Assembly: GCF_004027225.2 (NCBI RefSeq)
Contig: NC_044278.2
Location: forward strand, 96,216,743-96,280,742
DNA: 64,000 nucleotides
Origin: Strigops habroptila
Lineage: Eukaryota > Chordata > Aves > Psittaciformes > Psittacidae
Reading direction: 5' to 3'
Below the pieces are notes generated by a model. The model saw only the letters and a program-made list of their open reading frames with translations. It had not been told where the DNA came from and did no database searches. Shown here piece after piece: positions 1 to 13,300 of the stretch (its first letter is position 1; each line of letters opens with the position of its first letter). A program made the translations under genes and the position numbers.

Positions 1-1201
1 TTCAGTCTTCTATCAAATGCATTAACAAAATAGATGTGCAACACTCATCATTATTCTAGCCTAACTGGTACTTATAATATCATGGTTTGAGTGCAGGAAA
101 CTTGCTTAAATGAATCTGTGTCTTGCATATTTATCATTATGATAGGGAAATAAACAATAGTTGTCATGCATAGATATTAGTTTTCCAATGTGTCCCATAA
201 CTTTACAACAAGGTAGATCGGTGAAAAAACTGAGACTGGGGACAAATTGTAACTACAACATTACTACAAACAAAAGATACATTAATGCAAAGTAGTAATG
301 CCATGCTACATACAGCTTTGACATAACTCCATCCAATTTTAGCCACGCAGAATTTAATCAAGACTGGCATTTTCCCAAAGCAACAGTGATTTTTTGGCCA
401 CTGAAATCAACAAATTCTTAAAATTCATAGGACCTGATTCTAAACTTGTTATGGATTTAAAGTTGTCAAGCCTTTGATCAAGCAAAATGTACATTACCAG
501 AAATAGCAGGAAAAAAAATAACATTAGGTTTTATGTGGTTTAACTCCCTCTCCAAAGAGCAACTTCTCTGCATGTCACATTACATTATCACTTGATCACA
601 GACGTTAATCTGACCTCAGTAGTGGCAGAACTAATGTAGCATACAAGTGCCTTTCACTTGCATTGCCCTTCTCATTTTCTCCGCTTATTTCATCATCTTC
701 CGTTAGATGCCATAAAGTAGTACCAAAAGACACAGTAGGAAGGTAAAGGAATATATTAGCAGACTACTGAACTATTTGCTGTTGGCCTGAAGGGCAAAAG
801 GATCACACTGGCAGCACCCAGTGAGCGAGCTTACTTTTCCACTGCTCACAATCCACATTTATGGAGAAAGATCGTAATGTTCAGAACTGCCCTGTGACTT
901 TTTTCCTCAGATACTCATGAAAGTTGGAAAACACAGCGAACAAAATCTGATGTAAAAGCCCAAGTCTCCTCATACAGACCAAAAGACAGAGCAGCGAATC
1001 CGCAATCTTCCCTCCCCTCACCATTTTTTCTTCCAGTAAGTTATTTAAGGAAAAAAAAAAAAAGTCTAAAATACCCATGCAGTTTAATGGCAGCATCAGA
1101 CTTCCACTACGTTTTAAAGCACTATGCTATTTGTTACTGTCTTCTATTTTTTTTAGCACCAATCATATCACAGGTAGACAAAAAATAAATCGTTATCTAA
1201 C
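1..1201 (-). other. INTS6: INTS6 intron 13 (part)
   Basis: AT-rich intronic sequence downstream of the exon 13 donor. Apart from short A/T runs I see no exon, repeat family or RNA gene here. Confidence 0.85.
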
Positions 1202-1328
1202 CTTCATCTTGTCCTTTGAGGAACTTGCGAGTACTCTTCAGTAAATTAGATCTCATTCGTGTTAACTGATCCAAAAGATTTCTTCTGGGTATGTCATAAG
1301 CATTTCTAAAAGTCTGAGGTTTCAAATC
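1202..1328 (-). CDS. INTS6: INTS6 coding exon 13 (residues 535-576 plus one base)
   Basis: Reads DLKPQTFRNAYDIPRRNLLD, then QLTRMRSNLLKSTRKFLKGQ and DE plus one base. The acceptor is CATAG|GAT and the donor AAG|GTTAGA, a weaker donor than most in this gene. Exon 12 is only 108 bases away. This is the last INTS6 exon in the window; I looked for the following DQVHSVPI-type segment in the leftmost 1.2 kb and did not find it. Confidence 0.96.
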
Positions 1329-4300
1329 CTATGGTACCAGTAAATAAAGTTCCAATTAATACCATGTATGAAACAATATTTAGCATTTCAATGGAAGTAT
1401 ATTGAAAATAACAACATTACACACAGTGGTGCTTACCTTATTCAGCAAAGCTATTTGGAACCCAGCATACTCCTTCATATTGAGGTCTAGAGGTCTATGA
1501 GGAATTTCCCCAGTAATCCCCTGTAGCAGATGTTGAAAATCGTTCCTATGTGCCATAGACAGGTTGTGTGATCTGCTTCTGACCTTAATTCCAGTCTCTT
1601 GCGCTACCTTTTTGCCTACAGAGCCAATGACTCTATCGGACTCTATTTTGGCCTTAATTTGAAATAAATAAATAAATAAAATTGACAATATGCTCTTAAA
1701 AGGATTAGTCAGACTTATTCATTTTAAATTCCTACCTAGAAGATTCAACAATGTGCTAATAAACTATGATGACTATAACCAGGATAAGTGCTTAAGGAGT
1801 GCTTAATACATAACCATTTAATGCTTACTACAATTTTAAATATAGTGAACAGTTTGTGCCTAGGTCTTCTGCATATTTCTTCTCTGCTGCCCTTTATGGT
1901 ATCTAAGCACCAATATGCATGCAATGCTTTTATTTTCATAAAATGCCATAATTGGACTAGTAATTCTCTGCAAATCTCTCTGTACTCTAATAGTTTTCTA
2001 CAGTAACAGCTAAACACTGTAACTCTCAAAAGACTGATTCTCCCACAACTATAGTTGCGATCAGTCACACAATGGCATCATATTTTTAAAACCTCAATAC
2101 GAATAGACATAATGTTAATAAATATGAAATGCACAATAATACCCAATTCTGTTTGATTACACAGACCTAACCCCTAAGATCATGTGAGATTTGTACCAAA
2201 ATTAAACATGTTCATAAATGCCAGATTTTTGGCAAAATATAGTTGAACAAAGAGCCAAAAGCAATTTAGTAATACACCTGCCAATGTTGGTTTTGCAGAT
2301 GCACATAAATTTATAGACTACTCAAAATGTGAATTTTTACTTTTGAAGAATACTGAGTCGCTACTGGCAGTGCCTTTCAGAAGTTAGAAAAGCTTTAAGT
2401 ACAATTTGCAGTGCATGCTATTACATTATAGGAGTCTACGATGCCCAGGTTGAGAGATCAGTTCACAGAATACTGAGCAGCATGACTATGATTTAATAGA
2501 ATACACTGTAAACTTCAAGAGGTTTGCTTCTGCAAATAATCGTTTATATTACTGCTTTAAGAAAAAGCTGGCCCATAAGAACTCCTTAGCTAAATTATAA
2601 GTATTTGCACTGCTGTTTCTTGAAGTTTCAAGCCTACTGCATTATTTTATTATTTTGAACAAGAAAGCTTAATATGCACAGTTCAACAAAATAAAAGCAG
2701 AGGTAGCAGGGCAGAAATGCTTTAGCTGGTGCAGGAGGCTAATCAAAGATAAGGGCACTATTCTGAACACAGTCAACAATTTCAGAAGGTCACTTGCCAC
2801 TTTTACATCTGTATCCTTATTTGAGATTCTGAATTTTGTCAGTTTGTATTTACTGAATGCTTTCCATTTCATTTCACAAGCCAAAGAAAAGACATTTTCA
2901 GATTCAGATGCACAAAGTACAAATCTCTATTTTCTGAAAAAATGCTAGAACATCTTTAACATCGAAGACAACATGTTTTCTTTTGGACAAAAGTATGTTA
3001 CCGTCTGTACAAGTAAAAATGCTCCTAAAACAAAAAAATTAATAATCTCAATTTGTACCTCCATATCTATCTTTATAGTCCAGACTACAAAGTCTATTTA
3101 AATGTTAAGTTTTCCTTCAATTCTGAAAACCGAAATGCTTTTTTGCTAACTGCTAATGGGAAGTTATTAACTTGATATTTCTGCTCTTTCTTCCCTCAAA
3201 GCCATTGAACTTGAGTATTTTAAGATCATCCTGACATTAAAATAAGCTTTCACTGCTCTTTTGCTTTAACATTACCTGCTGACTCAACTTTTTGAGATAG
3301 GAAATGACACTGTAACTAAGTCCATATTCCACATTGTCAGCTATAAGGTTTGGTGCTCCCATCATTCTCACAGCTTTCTTCAAAGGCTGAAACATGGAAC
3401 AGATTGTACAGTCATATTTAACTTAGCAAGTGTTGTATACATCAACTAACATATTCGTTGCAAATGGAACCTGAGGTCCCCAAAGTCAGAAAAGAAAAAA
3501 AACAACTTTCAGGGAAGCATTTTTTGTTATTGTTTTAAAGCGTTGTTCCATTCATACAGAACCAGTTAACAGAAATATAATTTACATATGAGTCACAGCT
3601 GATGAAATTGTCATAACATTCAAGTCTCAAAACTTCCACAGGACTCCACTGAAAACAGCAAGTATCATTATGCATGAAGTCTAGCTATTCTCTCTTAAAT
3701 TAATACATATTCTACTTTAAATAGGGAATATACCCATAGTGGAAAGATAACTATAGTTACATGATAAAATAGAAGTTTTAACACAGTAAGTCATCTTACC
3801 CCAAGATAGTAAGGAGGCATTGTCTTCAAATAGCTTTCAAATGACTGTCGCCATTTCAATGTAGGCTTTGCCTTGTGTACTTTAAACAAGTCATCTGATG
3901 GTTATAAAAAGAAGACATAAAATGAAAGGCATGTCTAGGCAGCATTGCATCATTTTTTCTAATAGAAGAAACTCTCAAAGAAACAACTTCTTCAACATTG
4001 AAGTTAACATATGTATTTTAACATGTGTACGACTAAGTATACACACACACAAGATAAATGCGCAGCCAAAAGATGGAACTTGATAAATTATTTATCAAAA
4101 TGAATTCGTAATTGAGATAGATTGGGGAAAATGGCTCCTAAAATAATGAAAGAAGTGAGACCAAAACATATCTGAAAGAACAATGATTAATTAAATCATC
4201 TCACATGGAGTCTGAGTCATGAAGAGCAGCCAACTGGTGACAAGCGAAACAAGTCACCATTGCTCAGTGGTGACATTGCTCAACATGCTACCTTTCTACA

Positions 4301-7300
4301 GGTGTGTGATTAATACCAGTATTAATTGCAGTAATCTCCTTAGACGAGATCAATTTTTCAACTGCCTACCACTTCAGAAAACTTTCATGAAGTTGTATTT
4401 ACCTAGCAGCGGAAGGAGGACTGGATAATTGTAAGGCATCACAAATAAATTCACACAGTTCAGCGCTGTGCTAGCTTTCAAGTAACCAAAAGGATGACCA
4501 AGTTCACTGTATTTTGCACTATTGCTCACATATACCTGCAACAAAACACATTCTGTTGAATGTAAATCCAAAGTATTGTGTGCTGAAATTTTACATCCTA
4601 TTTCAATTATAGAGTAAGGTCTACGAAAAACTGGATTTTATAAATAACTTCAATTCAGCATGCACTCTACTTGCCTGCCAGCAGGTCTGAGGGGATTTTC
4701 TTTCCAAGATAAACTGAGTCAGTGGTGAAGGTTCTAACTCGTATTTATCAAAAGGCAGTTTGTCAATTACCATCGGCTCACAGTCAGTACAGGAAAATTT
4801 CACCACAGGATGAGATGTGCGAGGTGGCTAAACATAAGCATTCCACTGTTAATAAGTCTGCACAATCATTAAAATGCAATGGTACTATGACAACTTAAGT
4901 AATACATGTTCTTTGAAAACAGACATATTTAAGAAGCCTATTCAGTACAGGATTCATATGTATTGTTAATGAGTCCTAAGCAATTAATTTATGATGTTAG
5001 CACTGTCTTAAAATCTAAAGGAATCTTGTTTTCTAAATAAATGCCAGTTATTTTACCTAGTAAGGCTAGAACAGTAGAGTACACAAGTAAAGCTTCTTGC
5101 ATATACACAAAAACTTTGCAAATGGAATTAAACTGCAGGGAGGACAAAAAAAAAAAAGCAAATCTTCAATGCTTCTCTGGGGCATGCCCATTTTTATTCC
5201 CACAGAAGCAGGCGCCGTACTTTTGCATTTGTTGACTTCCTCCTGCACTTTTCCTTCTTGGCAAATTTAACAGTTACAAAATTCAAACTGAATTATAATG
5301 ATCAACAGCAGCATGAATTCAGAAAAAACCCCAAGCTTTAGAAGAACTTGCATTTTAACTAAGCCTGTGAAAAATTATTTCAATTCAAGCAATTTAAGTG
5401 CTTGGATTTTCATCTTTCTATTAATCAAAGGGAAAAGGCCTTTTGTACCGCAAGTTTCAAGTATAAGTTAACAACATATTTGAAATTTCTTTAGCTGAAA
5501 GGGAAAGCTGATTTTTTTGTGTGATGATGATTGGAGCTGTACGTCTTCTACTGAATGTTTTTCAGGAGACGAACATAAGCTCTTATACTTACCCTGAGCC
5601 TCCTTCAAGGCCACTAGAATCTGGAGAGGAGCTCAATTGGGAAGGCTCCTTCCATTTACTCTCTTTACAAGAAGGTAGCTAATAAATACATAACATGAAC
5701 TATGGAAACATGGGGTTTCTTGGACCTTCCTATCACTTCACCTTGAAAGTAATTTTTCTACATCTATAAGCTCTAGCCTCTTCCTTTTAGGATAGGCCAC
5801 CCAAATGTTATCTGCCCATAAAGTTGGTCTTGCCTTGAGTGTCTCCACTCTGAGAAGGTGTACTGTCCAAGTGCACACAAAACAGGAGGCCAAAGCAATT
5901 GAAGGAAATGCAATTCTCTTCAAAGAAGATGCCTCCAGAAAATAGTTGTGGTAGAGTTTTTGACCAAGCCATGAAGCAGTTATACCAGGAATAAAAAGGC
6001 TGCAAAAGAAGTTCAGTGCTAAGACTTGAGAAGTCAAATAACTCTTGGCTGGACAGCAGAACTGCTCCTCAGAGCAGTGGGAGCAGTCATTTTACACGTT
6101 GATCTCCCAATGATACTTGATAGTATCATTACCTACAGTTCACAAAACAGTTGTTGGGGTAGCACTGTTTGAGGCACTCCACTGTGGGTTGGGTAACAGG
6201 CAGGAAATTAATCTAACTACAGACTCTTAAGTAGACAAGAGTTACAACATATGCTAAATTTTAACACCATGTTTTCAGAACACTAAGGAAATAGAAGTAT
6301 TGAAACTCTATCAGCAAACTTAGCGCCTCAACATTGCATAAGGAAAGTTCGATTTGGAATTCCAACTGATGTCAACAGGAATTTAACTGCATATGCAATA
6401 ATCCAGTGCTTTATGCAGTTATGGGAGCTATACAGGCTGAAACTGAGAGAAGTATTTTTTCTCATCTTCTCACCAAGTCAACCTCATATTTTTAGCAGAT
6501 TGAGTTCAACAACTCTTCACCTGGCAAGATCTATTTTAGTAATCTCGATCAAAATCTGCCGCAGCAGGCAAACTGTAATGACTCTCTATAGTGAATGGAG
6601 GCAGATATGCCACTGACAGGCATTACAAGGAGCACACAAGACAGTTTTCATATAGAGCAACTTGTTAATATGTAGTACACAATGACATTTTGTTTTTTAA
6701 ATTACTATAGAAGATTTAATTTTATTCATATATGCTAACTTGCTTTGTAGTTCAGGAAGGCATCCATGTCCTTCAATGAATGTGGCCACAGACACCAGCA
6801 ATGTCAAACCTGTAAATACGACTAAAATTTCATACTTGTATCACTCCTCAACAACCTTATTTCAAAGAACTTCATATATTTTTTTTAAACAAAGAAGATA
6901 AAAAAAAGTATTAAAAGTCCAATGAGTTTGCTAGTCAGCACACTAATTTCAGATCAAAAAACCTACAAAAATTCAATAAAAATTGTCATAAAATATAGGG
7001 AACAATTATACAACTGCATTATTTCTACTTCAATGATTTTCAAAGATTAGGAGAAATACAAAAATACATACTAATGATTAGTTCTCAGACCAAAGAAAAG
7101 ACAGTGGCCTACATTCTTTTACGAAAAATATAAGTAAAATTCATTCTGCGGGCAGTATTTAAAAAACAAGTTGAGTTTCTCCACTTGAGATAAATTGAAG
7201 GAGTGACTACACCGCACAACAGCAGATAAAATTACATTCACCTGCTAGAATGAAGACAAAGCTACCACAGGGATTCAAAATTGGGAAGATAATACTGTCT

Positions 7301-10300
7301 TCTCTTAGTATCGCCTGTGAGGCAATAGAATTTGATAGGCTATTATCAAAGTGTCACCTTATTTCTGATTTAATATTTTAACAGAGTTCAAACAGAAACA
7401 CTTTGTGCATGTACGAGGTTGACAAATCTGTTATGGGCAGTTTCTTAATGCTTCAAAGTTACTAAAAAGCAGACCCATAATATTATTTTCTCATCAGTAA
7501 TTTATCTGATTAAACTGTAAAACTGGTTTACAAGTGTCATTCCTTCTGGGGTCACACTGCTTTTACAGTTGCTACAATGAAGCACATATCTCAAGATTTA
7601 AAAATCAGTGAACAGGAAATTCTGGAATATCCCCCCAAGCACAACCCTTTGCCTTAACTTCAGTACATACCAGCGTTGGAGAATTTTGATCTGGCCAAAA
7701 GGATTCAGGAACAGGCCAATGACCTATAGGAACCCCAGTTTTAGGGTTTGGTCTGACATAAATAAGTTTGTGACAGCTGTGCCAAGGTTGGGGTCCAAAA
7801 GGTCTAGATATATCCACCTGCCCATCTACACAAGAAAAAAACTTTATGAGTCAAAATAGTGTTAAAACTCAGAGTATTAAACAACTTCTGTGAAGAGTTT
7901 AAGAATTATACCCCCAGGGAAGCTCTTCCTGCAGTTAATATTATTTCTAAGAATAGCAGATAGTTGTCAGTAAGCATTTCTGCAAAAACCCAGAAACTAT
8001 GAGAAACCAAATAAGCATTGAATGTTTACAGGATGAGAGCTGAGAAAGCTAATTATCTGGAGCCCTTATTAACAATCAGTTTCTTTCTCCTCCTATTGTT
8101 ATTAACAGATAACCTTCGAATCTCCGTGCATACAAAAAACAAAGAAAAGATACACATGACTAATACTGCTAGACTTTTGATTGCAGCAAAGCAGGATTAA
8201 AAAGAATATACCACAAGCACTTCACAATAACATCCTAAGATGAGCCCAGCTTAGAAGCCACTTAGAATGAGAAGTTAAGGCTGCACTGTCATATTTGCTA
8301 TTTTAACTTAATGCAGCCCCTTTACTACATTAAACAGAAGGAGATGTGTATAAACCCACAGTATTTCCATACCAAGCTATTTACATTTCTAACTGGAACT
8401 ACTGCTTAAAACTCATGAACCCATTAAACTATCCTTTATGTGAATAACTGCATTTAAGACTACCTGAGCAACATGACCAAATGGAGAGGTTTTACACAGC
8501 GTTTAGCACCTATAGCCAGAATTTTGAAAAAGTACACCACCTGCTCAGACAGAACAGGTCCTTTTTACAGTAATGTCTTTTAAACTGCAACGTTTTACCT
8601 TCTGTCAACTATTACATGAAGTTTGCTAAGTTATATTGATAGTCATCCCTGCCATTTGATCTCACACTGTAAAAAATGTCCAGTACCGTCAATCGGTGAG
8701 GGATCCGGTCCAGCTTTTTCAAAATTTATTACCACTCCACTTTGCACTTTTTGCACCAATGACTCAAGACACTGATTTAGCATTCTTGGAGAACACACAC
8801 AATATGACCGACCTAGAACAAAACAGTCAAGGTTGAAGTTGTTCAGTGTTTCTATCCCTAATTTTAACTGGGATCATTTAAAACTGTTCACCCACCATAC
8901 ACATTGATTTATGTATGGATCACTGATTTAAAGCTTCCCCCAAACACTCCCTCTTTGTTTAAGCAGAAAGGCAGCCTAGTGGAGCAGTGAGTGTTACATG
9001 CACCTCATTGGAAATGTTCGGGTTTTAGCCCCTTAATGACTTTAGCTCAAATTCTTGGTTTCATTCATGGAAAATGGGCTCCCCCTTGTGACAGACATCA
9101 ACACTTAACTGTCCACGAATTGCAGTCAAAGCATCATCATTATAGTCTGATATGACAGTCAGAAAGCAGTGGAATGAAATCCTTTTGGAATGTTTTTTAA
9201 ATCCCTTTGCTCTCCATCACATCCCCTCCAACACACCAGAAAAATCACATTTTTAATATGTGACGTGATCAAAAACTTTTACGAACAAAGTATAAAATAA
9301 ATGCCTGAGTTTGGTCTGGAATATAATTTCTAAAAGGTTAAGAATATGAGTTATGATGGAGAGAAAAGTATCGATTTTTGCAGAATTATTATGCATCTGC
9401 ATTACAGGAATTCTGCATTGCATTCTGTATGTTCTGAAGGGGAGGGGGAAAAAAACAAAGTAACTCAACACATTTCCTTCACTTTTGGCTTCTTTAGATC
9501 ACAGTATGACAGGAATTTAGCAAAACTGTACTGCAGAAACAACAATTCTTACAATTTTTAATTGTGATACCAAGATGTGTTAGAAAAAGTTAAGTTTTCT
9601 CTTCCAAGAAACTGCTAAGGAAAGTAGATTCACACTCTTCTAAGGCAGGTTACATTAAGTTGTGTGTAGCTTTAATGCAATAAGTGTCTTTAGTTTTATT
9701 ATATTGGAGTCCTGAGTTCTTATAAGTAATATAAGAACTTAGAAATACTTATTCCACAATGTGGACAGGATTAATAAACTTAATAAATTGAATTAATTTT
9801 CATTTTCAGAAAGTATTGACTTGGCAAAGGAAACCAGGGCACTCACCCCCTGTGACTTCGCACATAGGTGTGATTGCGGAGTCATCCACCGGTACCCCTG
9901 TCATCTGCTCCGATTCTGGTGCTGTAATACCAGGCAAACGGAGAACCAAAGCAAATAACCTCTGATCCCATCGAAAGGGTTCCTTAGTCAACTCACTTCC
10001 AGGTAGAGGGGAATTGAGGGGTAAATGGAGCTGAAAAGGAATTTATACCTGTTATAATTCTGTTATATGAATTTAAATCTGGATATACTGCTTTATAAAA
10101 AAAAAACAGGTAACACAGTGATGGCAACTCACTCCATACAAACATATTTATAACCTCTCCACAGATACTTCTAATTTGATTCAGGTACTGTACTTTAATC
10201 AAACCTTCAAACATTTCAAGGCAAAGTGATGCATGAAGTTGAGAGTTACAAATTGAGTGGGAACAATCACTTTTTAAACCTGATCTAAACTTCAGAATGA

Positions 10301-13300
10301 ATAGAATATTTTCCTTAGAATTTCAGCAGTAAGAACTGCTTCACTGCAGCATTCTTTTGTTCAGTATTCCACAGAACAGGCCCATTCTCAGCTCAGTCTT
10401 TTCCTTGATTCTCCAAGGTAAAAAGCAGAACTGAATGAAAAGGTAATGTTAAACTAAGATGCCTGCAGAAGAAATACAACTTAGGTGTAGTTGCTCAAAA
10501 AAAATCTAGCTGCCAGGATCTCTTACTCCAAAGAACCCAGCTCCAACAAGTGAACTAATGCGGTAGTTATGTTAAGGAATCAAAAGGCAGAGATTTTACG
10601 TAACTTGAGTATATCCCACAACTGAACTCATGCCTGTCCTTTAGATAAAAGCTTAGATTAATATTAAAATCAACTCTGAAATGCAAAATGAGTCTCACTT
10701 ATAGATAATAGATAACAGTAGAGAAGACTACCCATACAAGGAAGAATTGCTTGCCATGTGCCATTGTGTTGCCTTTGTCCAGAAAGAACTACACAGAAGT
10801 TTTAGTTCAAAATACCAAAGATACTATCCAGGGACATACAATACATGGGAGCATTTCTTTTCACTTCACTTCCCAGAAGAGACAGTAAATAGATTCAAGT
10901 TTCAGTCTTCAAGTATGCTGTACTAAAAATACAGCAATTGATAGGATATTATTTATTAACCACTAACAGCCAATAGCCAAAGAGACTAAGAAAACATTTA
11001 AAATTCCCAGGGTTAGTGGCTGTTTTACAACTAGTTAACTGAAACAAGTTTAAAATAAATTAAATAAATAAATAAATACATAAACTCAACACATTAGCTT
11101 CTCTGGGACAGCACAAGGCATTTGGAAAACTCTAGCCTCTCTTTTCACATCCAGGTACCTCACACAGACTAGTGGGAGAAAGAAAGCTTACCAAAACATT
11201 CAACTACAGAAGCCCTGAACAGATAGACTAGACTCACAGCAAGTAAATATTGTTTCAGAATATTTGATAGATCTCTGGCTGATGATACCACTGTCAGTAT
11301 AAGCAAAATTCTCCTTTCACCTGGAGCACTTTAGGCATGACTCACACTAAGAGCCAAAATACAAGCTGAAGCAGACTCCAATGCTTCCTCAAACATTTTC
11401 CTTCTCATGCAGCGTTCAGAAAATTCCAGTTCTCAATCTCAACTCAATGTTAGCAAAGGAAACTACTAGTCTGTTCCAAAACTTGATGCAAGTCCACAAA
11501 AGCAGCCATGAAGTTGCCTTCACTTTTACTTCATAGTATTTAGCTAAGGAGTTTGCAACAAGCTGTTGAAAATGTTTCTATAGAATGGTTTGGGATGGAA
11601 GGGACTTAAAGACATTTAGTTCCAACCCCCTGTCATAGGCAGAGACACCTTCCACTAGACCAGGTTGCTCAAAGCCCTGCCCAACCTGGCCTTGAACACT
11701 GCCAGGGATGGGGCAACCACAGCTTCTCTGAGCAACCTGTGCCAGTGCCTCACCACCCTCGCAGTAAATGGCTAACCTCAATCTACCCTCTATCAGTTTA
11801 AAGCCATTTCCCCTTGTCCTATCCCTACAAGCTCTTGTAAAAAGTCTCTCTCCAGATTTCTTGTCAGCCCCTTTAGGTACTAGAAGGCTGCTCTAGGGTC
11901 TCCCCGGAACCTTCTCTTCTGAACAACCCCAGGTCTTTCAGCCTGTCTTCATAGGATCGGTGCTCCAGCCCTTGTTGGCTTGTTTTTAAGAGATTAACTT
12001 GAAAGCATTAAACCTAATTTCCAAACTGGAAACCTCGGCAATTTCTATTTACACAATTGAAAACATCTCATACTGGGAAAAAAAACATGTCTTCGTGTTT
12101 GAAAAAGAACCGATTGATACATTCTCAAAGCCACAACAAATATGACAAACCCACTCTCATAACATGGGCAAGAATCAGAACACTTTTGGTTTATTACTGA
12201 TTCACATGCATGTGTTTCCTCTTTTCACACAAAAATCCAACAATGTCTGCCTGGCAAAGGGAACTCAGTTAAAAGAATGGCCACTTAGTAAGCAGCCTAG
12301 CAACCTGGCTGTAAGAGGACTCAACTGCAAGCACTACACGATCCTCACTTGGGGCTATTACTAAGGAACACTATGCACCAAGCTTTCCTATTTAGATCTG
12401 GCCAAACAGAGACTTACTGGCTCTGAAGAGTACATTGCATCTGCAAAACATGCCTATGTAACAGCACTGTTTTTCTTTAGGCAGTATATATGCATATTTT
12501 TAAATATATTTATATATAAAGCACCAAATTGGACCCTGCACCAACATCATCCTGAGTTCAATTAATCTCAATCTACAAAACCTTTCTCTGGCTCAGCTTG
12601 TTATATTGAGGGAAAAAAACCAAACAGTACTCAAGAGCAGACCACTGTGTTTTGTATTCACAGAAACATTTTCAAACTGTAAGATGACATGCAAAGCCAC
12701 CAGAATCAACTCAAATGTCCTCACTTTCTTTCCTGCAGTTCAATTCCAGCTAAATTTAACATCCATGTTACTGGAGAAGCTACAGATCCAAACCAGGCCT
12801 CATTATCCACAGACACTAGTATCTTGGTCTTCTCACCGCCAGTTACTTTTTTTTTTTAAACTAGTATTGTATTACCATAGCAACTGCATACCTAGCAGAA
12901 AATAAGATGAACCTAGAAGTGTACATATTGCATTTCATTTCTCTTTCCCCAAGCATATTTCAATATGAAGGCATGCACATCCTGATCGTTGAGAAAAAGA
13001 CAGACTGAACAATTTAAACGAAGGTTATTTACCAGCAATGGTCTTCAATATGTTATCTATATATAATCACATATAAGTGTCCTCCCAGCTTAGCGCTAAA
13101 AAAACAGTTGTTTTGTCTCAACACTAGGTTTTAGGAGCATACACAAACCCTGCCATTCCCAAATGCCATAATGCTACAATAAGATAGCAATGTGTGCCTT
13201 ATGCCCCTCTTCTCTGCCTTTAAATCCACTAAAATGAACCAAGAGGGATTGGAGGACAACCTTTTAGTGAAAAGATCTTAAAGAACCCTATTATCGGTGA

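Noticed and set aside
589..612. A GTGATCAAGTGATA stretch as INTS6 exon 14
   Set aside because: It only superficially resembles the expected DQVH-type start; the frame ends at once and no acceptor is in place.
1745..2068. A 107-codon minus-strand frame in INTS6 intron 11
   Set aside because: It lies inside an intron between two certain exons, has no fitting splice borders in phase, and matches nothing I know.
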